Assembly: GCA_002077065.1 (NCBI GenBank)
Contig: NAJO01000037.1
Location: 310,001-374,000 of the forward strand
Direction: 5' to 3'
Source of the DNA: Cryoendolithus antarcticus
Taxonomy: Eukaryota; Ascomycota; Dothideomycetes; Cladosporiales; Cladosporiaceae
DNA: 64,000 bases
The notes under the pieces are model-generated. The model did not search any database and was not told the DNA's origin. It saw only the letters and a list, made by a program, of their open reading frames with translations. Shown one piece after another: positions 32,991-44,766 of this stretch. The number at the start of each line of letters is the position of its first letter. The first letter of the stretch is position 1. The translations under genes were made by a program, and so were the position numbers.

Positions 32991-33324
32991 ACGAGCCTGG
33001 CGCTGGCGGAGTTCTCGCGGATAGCTGCGCAATACAAGGGAGTCAAATACAAGGGAGTCTTGATGTGCTTGTCTGCTTTTTGAAGATTGATTGCATAATT
33101 ATCAGGTGCTTGTGACTGCCGTCTGGTCTCGTTGAGTGCATAGGTCGATCTGCAAGTAGAAAGTATGAAGCTCCAATAGCACAGCAAAGTCCCAAACTGC
33201 ATCCCTCATAATGACCACCCGAATTCATACATACACTCCTTTGCCGCCTGCAAATGGCCCATTGTCCCTCCATCCGATCTCCACGATGCACATATAACCT
33301 CACGTACCCAACTCACCAACCTCA

Positions 33325-36300
33325 ATGGCTCCTCCCAAACCTCGCCCCCCACCCGACCCAAAAGCCCAGCAATACGCCCTTTCTGTGCGCTTCAAAGCTC
33401 AGCACGCCCTCACCGTTGGATTCCTTACCCTGCTCCTACTCCTCCACGCCCTAGCGATCTACCTCTTCTGCTCTGGCTTCCTGCTCTCACGTCTAGTACT
33501 CCCCGATCGATCGGAGTGCTCAATCCCGCCCATACAACCCGCAAATGGATATGTGGCAGGGAATGTGGAGCAAGGATGCTGGTTCCCGAAGCGATTCGAT
33601 AAGGCTGTCATAGTCGTGGTGGATGCGCTAAGGTACGATTTCGCGGTGCCATTCGAGGGCGGGTCGGGTGGGAAGACAAGGGGCCAGTATCACGATCAGC
33701 TTGGAGTACTATGGGAGACGAGCGTCGCTGAGCCGGCTCGAGGGTTCCTGCGGCCTTTCATCGCGGATCCGCCAACCACAACCCTCCAACGACTGAAAGG
33801 CCTCACGACGGGTTCACTACCAACGCTGGTAGAGGGCGGGAGCAATTTCGCCGGCACGGCTATAGACGAGGACAATTTGATCGAACAGCTCAATCGCGCT
33901 GGGAAACGGACCGTGCATCTAGGCGACGACACATGGCATGCGCTGTTCCCGGGGAGTTTCGACGCGAACTTGACGAGGGCGTACGATAGTTTTAATGTGT
34001 GGGATTTGCATACCGTGGATGACGGCGTTACGGAGCATATCTTCCCGCTTCTAGAGCCGGAAATGCGAGGGCAGTGGGATGTAATCATTGGACATTACCT
34101 CGGCGTTGATCATGCTGGGCATCGATACGGGCCGGATCATCCTGCTATGGGGGAGAAGTTGAGGGAGATGGATGAAGTGGTGGGGAGGATGATCGATAAG
34201 CTGGATGATGAGACGCTGCTTGTTGTGCTTGGGGACCATGGGATGGATGTTAAGGGCGATCATGGTGGTGAGAGCGAGGACGAGGTGCAGGCTGCGTTGT
34301 GGATGTACTCGAAGAAAGGGACATTCGGGCGAGGCAACGGTATCGGACTGGAACCACCGAGGAGCGCGAAGGAGCGGCCGGTGGCGCAGATTGATCTTGT
34401 GCCTACGTTGGCTTTGTTGTTGGGGTTGCCCATTCCGTTCAACAATTTGGGGCAGCCTATCGAGGAGGCCTTTGTTGGAGCGAAGGGGATTGATTACAAG
34501 AGTTTGGCCGAGGTTGGGCGTTTGACGGCTGCGCAGATTCAGAGGTATCAAGGGCAGTATTCAGAGGCGAGGAAGCTTGACGAGGACGCCGCATCGACGA
34601 CACGACCGCTTTGGAAGGCTGCGATACAACAATGGCAGCAGGTCGAAGCGACCAAGAAGGCATCTCAAGGTGCACTCAAGTCCACTTACGACGCCTTCGC
34701 AGCATACCAAGCCGAGAACGTTCGAGTCTGCCGACATCTTTGGGCAAGATTCGACATTCTGAGCATGGGCATGGGTATCGCAGTGCTTGTCGGCTCCGTG
34801 GCACTCCTGGCGGCTTACGCACAAGCAATCACGGGCGATCGAGCTGCAATCACGCCTGTCTTGCTGGGAGGCGGTCTCGCTGGCTTGGCCCTTGGGGCAG
34901 CCGCCGGTGCGGCCGTCGGCTACCTGTCATCCGCTTCGATTGTGCAGAGTACGTCCTTTGGTGCTGGTCTGGGTGGCGTTATTGGCATTTCTGTTGGATT
35001 TTGGCCGGCGCGCCAGGAACTGCGTATACCCTATCCTCGGACCTTCTGGGGCGGTCTGAGTTTTCTCACGTGTCTTTTACTATGCATCGGCTTTGCTTCG
35101 AACTCGTTCACCATTTGGGAAGACGAGCAGTTGCTCTTCTTTCTCACTACTTTTGGCTTCCTCATGTTAGGAAGCTCACTCGGTCAGCCAGACCGCGATG
35201 ACCGAATGCTAGGTACTTGGAACTCGGTCTCGTTCCTCGCAGCCACACGACTCGCCTCTTTCTCCCGCCTATGTCGCGAGGAGCAAATGCCAAATTGCAG
35301 ATCGACTTACTACGCCTCGGCATCTTCCTCCACATCCGCAGCCTGGCAACTCGCAATTCCCATCGCCATCGCGATCTTCCTGCCCTCGATCATCAAGTAC
35401 TTCTTCCATCGTACGAAGAATTATCAAGGCTCAGCCGTAATCTGGATCGGTATAGCACTACGTATTGGCCTGTTCCTCGTAGCCGGCTTCTGGATCCTCG
35501 ACGCCGCTGACGACGGGAACTGGTATCCTGACCGCAGCAAGTCGCTTCTCAAAACCACACGCGTCATCATCGCGCAGGCAGTCCTCGCCCTCGCCTTCGC
35601 AGCGGGCTACGCAACGTATATATTCGCTTCGCCCTTTCTAGCCGTGATAAATGAGCCCGCGCCTACCGAAGCTTTATCCTCAACCTCGAAACCCGTGGAT
35701 GTTGACGGCGGGCCCTCAATCCTCACCACCATAAACGCGAAACCCACCGCCCGCCCAAAGCTAATAATTCTCGGCTACGCCAACACGCAAGGCACGCGCT
35801 ACCTCCTCCTTGCCCTCACTTGGCTGCTCGCACTCCTCCTTCTCCAGAAACCCATGGGCCAAGGCACGCTAGCTCTCTGCTTCATCTCGATCCTGAATCT
35901 CCTCGAGATCATCGACGCAAATAACCTCCGCCGCTCGGCGCTTGGTCCGGTAGTGCTGGCGCTGATGGGGAGTCATTACTATTTCAAGACTGGACATCAG
36001 GCGACGCTGAGCAGTATACAGTGGGAGAGCGCATTTATCCCGCTTTCCACTGTTAGCTATCCCTGGACACCCATTCTCGTCGTCCTCAACACTTTCGGCG
36101 CGCAGACTCTCTGTGCGATCGCCGTCCCCGCCATCCCGCTCTGGAAAGTCAAGCCTACTCTTCCTGGACTGTTGGGTCGTGTTGCAGGCGCCGTGGCGAC
36201 GCATAGCTTGGTGTATGGGGGCTTTGCGGTGGCTACTGTGATTGAAGCGGCTTGGTTGAGGAGACATCTGATGTTATATCGGATATTTATGCCGAGGATG

Positions 36301-36414
36301 TTGATGAGCGTTGCTGTGCTGGTGGTTGTGGAGGTTGTGGGAGTGGTTGGGGGGATGGTGGGGGTGAGGTGGAGTATGGGGAGTGTCGGGGAGGTGTTTG
36401 GGTGGGAGGAGTAG
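33325..36414 (+). CDS. GPI13: GPI ethanolamine phosphate transferase 3 (Gpi13/PIG-O)
   Basis: An ER membrane enzyme that adds the phosphoethanolamine on the third mannose of the GPI anchor, the one later joined to proteins. Single exon of 1029 residues, close to the family length. The N-terminus has one helix at about 25-55. It is followed by the lumenal alkaline-phosphatase-like domain: VVVDALRYDF with metal ligand D100, RLKGLTTGSLPT with the catalytic Thr, GHYLGVDHAGHRYGP and LGDHGMDVKGDHGGES, with the Asp/His metal ligands present. The rest (about 470-1029) is a multi-pass region with a conserved CREEQMPNCRSTYYAS segment. All key active-site residues are intact, so it should be functional. 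It converges on ELP5, the two stop codons being about 245 bp apart. Confidence 0.95.
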   Translation: MAPPKPRPPPDPKAQQYALSVRFKAQHALTVGFLTLLLLLHALAIYLFCSGFLLSRLVLPDRSECSIPPIQPANGYVAGNVEQGCWFPKRFDKAVIVVVDALRYDFAVPFEGGSGGKTRGQYHDQLGVLWETSVAEPARGFLRPFIADPPTTTLQRLKGLTTGSLPTLVEGGSNFAGTAIDEDNLIEQLNRAGKRTVHLGDDTWHALFPGSFDANLTRAYDSFNVWDLHTVDDGVTEHIFPLLEPEMRGQWDVIIGHYLGVDHAGHRYGPDHPAMGEKLREMDEVVGRMIDKLDDETLLVVLGDHGMDVKGDHGGESEDEVQAALWMYSKKGTFGRGNGIGLEPPRSAKERPVAQIDLVPTLALLLGLPIPFNNLGQPIEEAFVGAKGIDYKSLAEVGRLTAAQIQRYQGQYSEARKLDEDAASTTRPLWKAAIQQWQQVEATKKASQGALKSTYDAFAAYQAENVRVCRHLWARFDILSMGMGIAVLVGSVALLAAYAQAITGDRAAITPVLLGGGLAGLALGAAAGAAVGYLSSASIVQSTSFGAGLGGVIGISVGFWPARQELRIPYPRTFWGGLSFLTCLLLCIGFASNSFTIWEDEQLLFFLTTFGFLMLGSSLGQPDRDDRMLGTWNSVSFLAATRLASFSRLCREEQMPNCRSTYYASASSSTSAAWQLAIPIAIAIFLPSIIKYFFHRTKNYQGSAVIWIGIALRIGLFLVAGFWILDAADDGNWYPDRSKSLLKTTRVIIAQAVLALAFAAGYATYIFASPFLAVINEPAPTEALSSTSKPVDVDGGPSILTTINAKPTARPKLIILGYANTQGTRYLLLALTWLLALLLLQKPMGQGTLALCFISILNLLEIIDANNLRRSALGPVVLALMGSHYYFKTGHQATLSSIQWESAFIPLSTVSYPWTPILVVLNTFGAQTLCAIAVPAIPLWKVKPTLPGLLGRVAGAVATHSLVYGGFAVATVIEAAWLRRHLMLYRIFMPRMLMSVAVLVVVEVVGVVGGMVGVRWSMGSVGEVFGWEE

Positions 36415-36658
36415 TGGTGATGGGAGTGTGATGGATCGGAATGATGCCGTGAGGCTGTTGTACAGTAGTTATGCGTGTAAGCTAGATGAAGCTGTACGAT
36501 GTACGCTGTGCTGTCACTGCTGCCGGAGCTGTCGTCGACTTTGTGTCCCTGGTCATGCTAGCTATTGCAAGCATCCTCGCTGTGGACGGTCTATTGGCAT
36601 CTCGCCGCAATCTGCACCTGCCTATGCGTTTGAAGCAGTGGGAGGACCTGTGCGGCTC

Positions 36659-37798
36659 TCAGATCTCGTCTTCTTCCTCATCAAAGTCATCCTCAGCCCC
36701 CATATCATACAGGATCCTCCCTCCCTCTCCTCCCTCGCCCTTCTGAGCGTCGAAATGCGGCAGTACGACACCCTCACGATCACGTCTCTGTTGTTCCGTA
36801 AGCCCCAAATGCATCGTACTGCCCAAGTCGCCGCCTTCGGCCGCTGCAGACCCCGGAGCAGTCGAGACCAAGGAGATGTGGTGAAGCTCTAGGTACTCGC
36901 TCAACGTGACGATCTTACCCTGGTCAATAGTCGAACGACGCGGGAAGACGTAAGTCTCTGAAACAACGTTGCCGGACTTGCGTTTATGTTCCATTTCCAC
37001 CACCATGCCCTCGGTCCTGTCCGAGCCTAGAGTCTGCAGCACGCCTTCGACGCCCTCGTCGAGTCCAAACGCCGGCTTCGCTCGACTGTAGGACTGGGCT
37101 TCCAGCTCCTCCAGAGTCTGGGACAGTGAGCGGCAGGTGAACGTCGTGGTGGAGATGTACTTTAGCGTCGCGAAAGCTGAGACCATGTACGGGTTCTGCT
37201 TGGGAGATTCGTGTAAAGGGACGTCGGTGTGGCAGGTGCCTATGATACGGACTGAAGGGGCGGCCCAGGAGAGAAGGACCTGGGGCACTTTGGAGCCGGC
37301 GGCTTTACAGAATTCGTTCAGGGAGTCGACTAGGAGGATTGCTCCTGGGATTGATTAATTAGTAAGACCGGTCTGTAATGACTTGAAGAGCGGGCTGGCT
37401 CACTACTGCCTTTCTTGATCCGTGAGATCGCGGCCTTGACTTCGGCCTGCCATGCTTCGACGCTCAATTTGTAGGCTTGAACGGTCTCATCGTCGGCGTC
37501 CCATAAGGAGGACAACAGCGGAACCTTGCGCTGCGACGTCTCGAAGGAGAGAAGGATGATCTTCACTTTGCCTGATTCCTGCAATTCTGTTAGTATTTTC
37601 AGGGTCGATACGTGCAGCCTCGTGAAATGATCATACCTTTGCGCGATGGAGGATCTCTTTGATGACTGGCTTTGACGACTGAGAGACTGTGTCGAGCAGT
37701 AGCGTGAACGATGGAAAGTTGTATTCGTCCCGGGAGCTTATGATCTTGTTGATGAGTAGGACGGCGCGTTGCCTGTCGTGGCGGTTGATCGGTGCCAT
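36659..37798 (-). CDS. ELP5: Elongator complex protein 5
   Basis: Subunit of the Elp4-5-6 RecA-like ring of Elongator, needed for wobble-uridine modification of tRNA. Three minus-strand exons, 37637-37798, 37407-37578 and 36659-37344, are separated by GT-AG introns of 58 and 62 bp. The joins preserve frame and give 339 residues. The start at 37796-37798 yields MAPINRHDRQRAVLLINKII; a Met ten codons upstream is possible. Features: FTLLLDTVSQSSKPVIKEIL, the beta-strand KVKIILLSFET, then AILLVDSLNEF created by splicing, VRIIGTCHTDVPL, SAFATLKYISTTT, and the acidic C-terminus DDFDEEEDE that is characteristic of Elp5. Like other Elp5 proteins it keeps the RecA fold without a Walker A motif. Confidence 0.9.
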
Positions 37799-38094
37799 CG
37801 GGAATAGTTGTCGATGGCGATGGATCAATCGATGGGGGACTGCTAGGTCATCTCATTGGCAGTGGATACGATGCGCGACAGGACGAACCGCGGAAAAGTT
37901 TGTTGTGTGGTCATAAGTGGAAAGCACATCGATATGGTTGAGAATCGATTAAAGCTCGAAGTTGACTTCGAGGTTCGACTCATCGCCGCGTTTCGACCAC
38001 CTTCGTCGACCCATTGATCAACATCGTCACATTCGCTGTGACACATTTACCCCTACTCGATAGAAAAGCTCGTACACGGAAGCATGGTCAAGAT

Positions 38095-38659
38095 CTACCT
38101 CTCCACTCCCTCCGTCCCGCTCCCCTCCTTCGCCACAGCACCATTTGCCCCATCCGCGGCACTCTCCCCAGCAACGATGGCAACGCCCTTGATCTCCCTC
38201 CGCTCCTCCACCCTCTTCCTCCCAGCCCCAACGGCCTCATCTCTCCACTTCTTCACCTCCCTCCCATCCCTCAAATCACTCTGCCAAGCGTTCAGCTCAG
38301 CGGATATGTGACTGCGAAGCTTGGTGTCCATGGGATGCACGTCAGGATCCCAGGGAGCCTCGCCAGCTTCCGGTGGCGGGAGAAGAGAGTAGAGATGCTG
38401 ACGTGTTGTGAGCGGGAGGGTGGACCATGCGGCGGGCTGGGAGAGCATGGTCTGAGATCTGGGGGTTAGTAGGTGGACTGTGAGGGGAAGGGAGGATTAA
38501 GCGTACGGGGAGGGAGCTGATAGTCGTGAGCTTTGAGTGTTGGGCGACGAGGAGGCGCTTTTCGCTTGCGACAGTCATCGTGGAAGCGGTGGCGAAGTTG
38601 ATCGCTTCTTCGTGGCGAGAAGGGAGCAGTGCAGACAGGGTTTGGCGAAGAGGAGTCGC
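38095..38659 (-). CDS. ASX homology (DEUBAD) domain protein, 5' end unresolved
   Basis: Two exons are clear: 38507-38659 and 38095-38451, joined across a 55-bp intron (GTACGC...ATCTCAG). Together they read LLVAQHSKLTTISSLPTMLSQPAAWSTLPLTTRQHLYSLLPPPE, then DVHPMDTKLRSHI, LNAWQSDLRDGREVKKWRDEA. This is the DEUBAD/ASXH pattern of fungal proteins related to Asx and the regulators of BAP1/UCH37-type deubiquitinases. Another intron probably lies at 38660-38734 (GTGAGT...CAACAG), putting further coding sequence upstream of 38735 (...RARVSP), but no start codon is found in that frame before a stop. The 5' end therefore needs at least one more exon, or translation begins at the internal Met at 38576-38578. 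The C-terminus after the domain is short and basic/acidic. Confidence 0.75.
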
Positions 38660-38734
38660 CTGTTGTCAGACGCAGATGGATGTGGTAATCACGTTCGACG
38701 AGCAAGAGCGTTCATGTAAGACACGTTCACTCAC

Positions 38735-39424
38735 CGGACTGACTCTCGCGCGATGGAGCGTATGGAGGGAACTCGCGTGAGCTCAGGCAGTGAGTGTACC
38801 GAGGGTGAACATGTAGGTAACGTGAAGCAGACCTATAGCGTACTGCTCCCAAGATGGCGCGACTGGTGAGCGTTGCCTCGAGCGAACGATCACAAGTGCC
38901 CGAGTTTCCGTGAGATTGCTCTCGAAGACAGCAAACGCCCTTGGGACGTCTGTGGGGTCTCGAGTCTCTTAGTCCCATGTAACAGCACTCTGCAATTGTA
39001 GCATCACACAGAGGCGCTTAGGATACTCTTGAGCGATACTGAGTGTTCATGCTCACGTACTGATGCAGTCGTGGGTTTGTAGCAGATATATACTGCCGTG
39101 TCGAGTCGACAGGCTGTTGTTGATGCGTCGTCTTGGCATGGTGGGCCTGAACAAGTGGAGGTGTGGAAATTCCCCGTCTAGACTTGCCCCATGCAAAACC
39201 CTATGACCGGAGCCAATGAGATGGCTTCGTTCCGCGCAATTAATTGGACACCTCTCTTTGAGGAAGCCAACCCCGACCTTCGCTCTGTAGACGACGCCAG
39301 CAATGGCATCCGCCTCCACTGCCAGCGCGTCGACTACTTGACAACTTCCATCCAGCAGCGTGTCAAGGACGCGCGCCAGTGCAAGGAGCAGATCTTCAAA
39401 GAAGCTGCTGCAGCCACCCGCACA
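38735..39424. other. Divergent intergenic region: DEUBAD gene 5' end and SEC22 leader
   Basis: It holds the unresolved 5' exon(s) of the DEUBAD gene on minus and the promoter of SEC22 on plus. The last 234 bases (39191-39424) stay open in phase with SEC22 and have coding-like third positions; see the finding on this extension. Confidence 0.5.
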
Positions 39425-40128
39425 ATGATCTATACCACCCAGATCGTGCGCCTCGATGGCCTGGTGCTGGTAGCCTCGACGGATGATGCGAACGTCCCTC
39501 AGCTCAATGACTTCAAGACGCAAATCCGCCAGGTCATCAAGGGCATCAAGGCGGACTCGGAGCCGCGTGCCAGCATCGAGGGCGAGGCGTATACCATGCA
39601 GTAAGCACATCGTCGCACTGCCTCGATGGCTCAGCAAACTGACAGCAATCCCCCAGCTACATCCTCAACGACAACATCACGGCCATCGCAATCACAGAGC
39701 GCTCCTACCCCAAGAAGCTCGCTATGACCTATCTCGACGACGTCCGCACCGAGTTCCAATCAACCCACACCCGCGACGAGTACCTCTCCCCATCCGTCCG
39801 TCCATACGCCTACGCAGACTTCGAGCGCTTCCTCGAGTCCTCCAAGAAGACATATCAAGATAGTCGCGCTGCGGGCAACCTCAATCGCCTCAATGACGAG
39901 CTCAAGGACGTGCAGCTCGTGATGACGAAGAATATCGAGGATCTGCTCTACCGTGGGGACAGTCTCACGAAGATGGGCGATATGAGCAGTCGCTTGCGCG
40001 AGGACTCGGCGAAGTACAAGCGTGCTGCTGTGCGCATCAATTGGGAGTTGCTGCTGAAGCAGTATGGCCCGATTGCTGCGTTCGCCACCATCATTGTGCT
40101 GTTCCTCACGTGGCGCTTCTTCTGGTGA
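39425..40128 (+). CDS. SEC22: v-SNARE Sec22 (ER-Golgi traffic)
   Basis: R-SNARE acting in vesicle fusion between ER and Golgi in both directions. Two exons, 39425-39600 and 39657-40128, with a 56-bp intron (GTAAGC...CCCCAG), give 215 residues, equal to the usual family length. The longin domain starts at the chosen Met (MIYTTQIVRLDGLVLVASTDD) and includes YILNDNITAIAITERSYPKKLA completed by splicing. The SNARE motif is LNDELKDVQLVMTKNIEDLLYRGDSLTKM, with Arg at the zero layer, and a C-terminal anchor helix (YGPIAAFATIIVLFLTWRFFW) ends the protein. The start is chosen because known Sec22 proteins begin at this point of the longin fold. Upstream sequence is open in the same frame for 78 more codons. 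Confidence 0.95.
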
Positions 40129-41969
40129 AGTGCTTGTCACGGACATGGTGACACAGGATCACAGGCTCAATTGTACCCGATCCTTGCATGGCGATGGATA
40201 AGCATGGCGTTAGGAAGGCTCGCGTCCCTTCGAGATACCCAGGGCAACAGGACGTTACAGCACTGCAATTTGCGCGTGTAAGCTTTTGCACTGGTCTCCT
40301 TCTCGTGTGTGTGTATCTTTCGCTTCTCTCAAATCTTTGAACCACGGCAATGCTACTATGTGCTTCACCGCGGCAGTCGAGGGCTACACTGCCATCTCTG
40401 TGAGAGTCGAGAGGAGACGTCGGTCGCCAGTCTTCTTTCTCTCACAGGTCGCGAGAGGACATTCACTGTCACGGACACACTTACGGTAGCACAGGAGCGT
40501 GCTGACTCTTGAAGAGCGGAGGTGCTCTATTGTCTCGTTCGCCGCGTTCTTGTGATCTCATAAGCACGTTGTTCGACTCCTCAAGAACGTGACATCTTGG
40601 GCGTGTTCACTTGACTGGTCGCACCTGCTGTCCCGCCGCTTCGCAACGGATTGGCTTGGCCCCACCATTCACGGTCGGCGACACTGTCGAGTCAACCGTC
40701 TGCTACTTCAAGCGACAGACCGAGAACAAGCAATCATCATATGCGCGTCTCGGTAACCAACATCAACATGTCGCTGTCACAAGAATTGAGCTGGCCATTG
40801 TCAACACCATCTGGACGACTCTTCGAGCAACGGCGTCCAAATCCGCTATCCCCATGCGCTACTTTGCCAGTGGCATTCTTCGCTGCTCGACTATACGCGC
40901 CTCCCTATGCCACTGGGTACAATGTCCTTAGACAAGGTACGTTCGAGTTGCCAGACTCGTCTTTTACAGAATCGAAGCTGATTAGTCTTAGTGGTCAACT
41001 CATCATACCAAGGGTGTGTGCTGCCAGGGCAAGCAACGATCGAGCATCTGAAAGGAGGACGCGCTGAGGAGAAACTTTTAAAGCAGACCCAGGTGAAGGG
41101 GGTGCAGTCGAAGGAGGTGGCGCAAGTGAAGGAGACGCAGCCGAGGAAGACTTCGGAATACGCTGACCTGAGCTCATGGATGCATATGTGGCGATAAGTG
41201 TCCCTGATCCGGCGGTTGGCGACTGAAAGGGACACGTGGAGACATCGGTGACAGCGAGAGCAGCGAGGGTGTAGATAGCTTCGTATGCAAGCCGTTCACC
41301 CAGGGGCCCATCCCACTCGACTATCCATGTGAGGGCCCGTCATGCCCTGCTAGTCAACAGCGAGGCAGCATTGAGTTCGACTCTGTTGCGTTTCGCGAGT
41401 AACGCTCCGATCACCTGACCTCGACCCTTCATCGAACCAGCGATCAGGCATCACGTGCATCGCCGCTTTTCGTTGCTTGCCGAGCTTCACTAGAGCATTA
41501 TGACATGGGCGCGATCACAAAGGCCTCATTGCCACCCAACGCCTTCCAAGAAGCGGCCGACAGTGAGCGACTACCAGAGCACGCGGGCGACAGGAGAACC
41601 AGCCTCGGCGAGTCGATCCGACTCTTCTCCTGGAAAATCCGCGCACGCCATGAGCGTGTTTTGGTGCCAGGGCAAGATGTAACAGCTTTCTCCGCCACAA
41701 GTACCGATCGAGAAGTACTACCAGCGATCGCACTGAAAGCTCTAGTGCAGAGGAATATACCACAACAGACACCAGCAGGCTGCGAAGAGCGGCGTACAGG
41801 CTCGTCAATGAACTGCTACACGAATAGTCCAGTTCGCTACCAGGCCAGAGACTCCTGACTGGATCTAGCAAGGTAATCGACATCCTTCCGCCTCATCGCA
41901 AGCCAAGGCGCAACACCCAGCGACGACTCATGCGAGGCTACACGACCGCAAGAGCGCAGTGACATTAGG

Positions 41970-43075
41970 CCAAGCCGGTGTGCATTACAAGGACACTTCA
42001 TCGGCGAGGGCGGATGACAGCTAGGCTGGGCGAAGCAGCAACGAGAGGTCCAGGCTGGTGTGCACTCGTGAGTGCTTCATCAGGCGTATCCGAAAGACAT
42101 AGGCATCTGCCGATGCAAGGCGCCCGGACTTGAAAGAGAAAGCATGCAGTGGGGGAAAGCGATATGCTAGAAACGTCCGCCTCGGCTACCATGAGTAGCC
42201 GTGTGCGGAGCAGAGAGCGATACTGGCGGCTCACGCCATGGAAGTCACTCTGGAGCGATTCGGCGGCCGGTACAGGTTGGAAGAACAATGATTTCGCTCC
42301 GATGCTGGAGGGCTTGCAATCAGGTCGGCCAGAGCAGACATTGGAATTGCAGCATCGCACACAATCGAAGACCCATCAAGAAGGCGCTCTGGAGCCGCGC
42401 TTCTCGAATGGATGGCGACTGTGCTTGTGATGCCAAATCTGCAGCGCAAGCGTCTGCCGGAGCAGACGACTAGGCTGGGATACAGGGGAAGACTTGCAGA
42501 CCAGTATCTGGTCAGGAAAGAAGGTGGTCTTACGGGGTTCAGGCTCTCGCTGCAACACCTCTGCCGGAGCAGATATTAGGTCAGGGGTCAGTCGTCAAAG
42601 AAATCGGCATGGGAATGGAGCGCGCAGTCATCAGAACGACATGCCGCTATGGAGGAATGCACGCAGTTCCATGCTTGATCAAGCGGTGAGACGGCGCCGC
42701 AGTCTTCAGGCTCACGCAGCGGTATGTGTCTGCCAGAGCAGCATGTGCGCAACGGCCGAAAACCCAGGATGCCAACCTTACTAACGCAACTTCAGCAGGC
42801 TGGAGCAGACGAGTCTTCCAAAGCACATGCTCTGCAGGACACATTGACTGGCAACTGCATCACGTTGCCGGGCAGCGGGCAGCTTGGGCCGTCGATATGT
42901 GCCTGACTGGGCAGTTCTCTCTGACAGATGAGGTGGTGCATGGCGCCTAGCGTCCTGTCATCGTCGGTACAGGCAGCGCATGTGGAGTGCCTGGGTCACG
43001 CGGCCTGGATACAGTATCGCCCAGGTCGAGCTTTGCATCTGTGGGCCGCACGTATGATGTTGTCAGAGCAGACCA
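41970..43075. repeat. Degenerate dispersed repeat cluster
   Basis: A short word near TGCC(A/G)GAGCAGA occurs at about 42329, 42454, 42561, 42730, 42800 (GCTGGAGCAGACGA) and 43058. Nearby words also recur: CTAGGCTGGG at 42022 and 42471, and GCYGGTGTGCAYT followed by CTTCATC at 41974 and 42053. Spacing is irregular (about 70-260 bp), so it is not a simple tandem array and not a CRISPR array. It may be a decayed minisatellite or decayed tandem copies of a longer unit. Confidence 0.45.
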
Positions 43076-44483
43076 CTTCGATATGGACGGCCGAGTTTGT
43101 GTCGATGGGACTTGCGACGTCGTTCCGCATCGTTTGGTGTCAATTCGCTACGGTGTCCTTCATCTCCATGGACTGCCAGCGGTGCCGAAGATCTAGCCCA
43201 GACTGGACGTCGCTCGTCTGAGAGCCAGAAGGAGTGGTCGACGTGTGTGGACATGCACTTCATCAGCTCCGCTGTATCTGTGCTCGACTCTTTTCCACTC
43301 AGCCTCTCTGCGTGTGCTGGTCTCTGGAGAAAGTTTACGTTCGCTCCACTCTCTTGATCGTCTGCTGGCTCTGAGTCTTTCTTCCGCCGGCGCTGCCTCC
43401 CACTCTTGAATTAATCTTGTGCGTGGCCATCGCTGCCAAACCGGAATGGGATCGCAGCGTGCAGGTACAACGGCAAAACCTCCGAGGCTCTGCAGGCATG
43501 GCTCGCCGTTTCGTAAGGTCGCTTTCCGTTGGTCTTGGTGGCGAACATGTTATGGCGAAGCAGCTATGCCAATGCCCAAGCACAAACGTCTTGCCAGCTC
43601 CAGACGTTGCCGTCCGCTTGAGGGTTTGAGGTGTTCATGCCACGCTACTGGTATGCTCGTGGTCGCCTAATCGGTCTGCTGGTAGCTGACGCTCGTTGCT
43701 CGTTGTTCAATGCCACTTCGAGGTATCAGCGCCTGTCATCCTGACTTCTTGCGTCGAGCCCGCCGTTTCCGTGCTCGGCTCGGCGGTGTCTCTGGCAGCT
43801 GCTCTGAAGGCCATGGCTCGAATGACAGTTAGCTGTGGTACGCGTCTGGCGGCTGGCGTTGAATGCTCGACCATAGCATAATCGTGCTGCCGGACGTCAG
43901 GTTCATCCCAATCTCAGCGTGCGATGCTCGGCCTCATAGCAATGGCTCGTAGGGTCGTTGAGCTGAGAGTATCTTGCTGCCCGTGGGTCCTCGCCGTCGC
44001 AATGATGGGCGTGCGTCCTCTGCTTCGTGCGCGTGAAAGAGACCGGAGCGGCTTTGGCATGTCCTTGTCGTCTTGCAAGCAGCTTTGTCTGTTGTGCTGC
44101 TTGCTCTCTGGCCATCGTTAAAGCGCTTGACTGCGTTTGCGCGTGAGGGTACGTGTGAGGATGTGTTCGCCCCTCACCATGTCGCTCGGCGGACTAGCAC
44201 ACTCAGCTTTGCAAGCCACGCCAAGACCTCACACAACATGGCATCCTACCCACACCAGGGCAATACAACACTGACAGAGCCACTATTGCGGTATCTAACA
44301 CATGGAGCTCGTTCTCCTGAACCGTGTGAACGTCCTCGTATGCATATAGCCCCCATCCCTGGCCTCCCCATCGACTACGAGCCTCCGAGCATGCAATATA
44401 ATTGTCGATTCTGGCTTTCTGCTCATCCAAGACGCCCCCGTTGTCCGCCGCCAATAGGGGGCTGAGGGTATTGCCGAATGTCG

Positions 44484-44570
44484 CTAACGGTGTAATTTCT
44501 AGTCCGATACTTCGAATCCTGCTTTCAGCAGACGCCGGGTTCGACTCCCGAAGCTTTTGCTCTTTTGGCG
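44484..44570 (+). repeat. tRNA-like sequence, copy 1 (B-box intact)
   Basis: GGTTCGACTCC at 44538-44548 is a perfect RNA polymerase III B box within a near-complete T arm (CCGGG TTCGACT CCCGA), followed by AAGCTTTT, a possible T-run terminator. The upstream half has no convincing A box or acceptor partner. It shares the end CCCGAAGCTTTTGC and the word CGCTAACG with copy 2. Best described as a tRNA-derived fragment or pseudogene. Confidence 0.35.
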
Positions 44571-44766
44571 CCTGCTACACCATGCTTTTACTCTGCGCGC
44601 AACACTCGCATTGCGCTGCGTCGCAGAGCGTTTTGCTGTGCTCATGCCACTGCTAAGTCACTGCACGTTGACCTATCACCTGGGCCTCATGCTGTTGGAG
44701 CGATACAGCACGCAGACTATATGAGCAGCAAATTCTGAAGTTCCTGCACCCAAAGACAGCCCACGG

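Noticed and set aside
41970..43075. Possible CRISPR or regular tandem array
   Set aside because: Repeat words are short, diverged and irregularly spaced, and the organism is a eukaryote.
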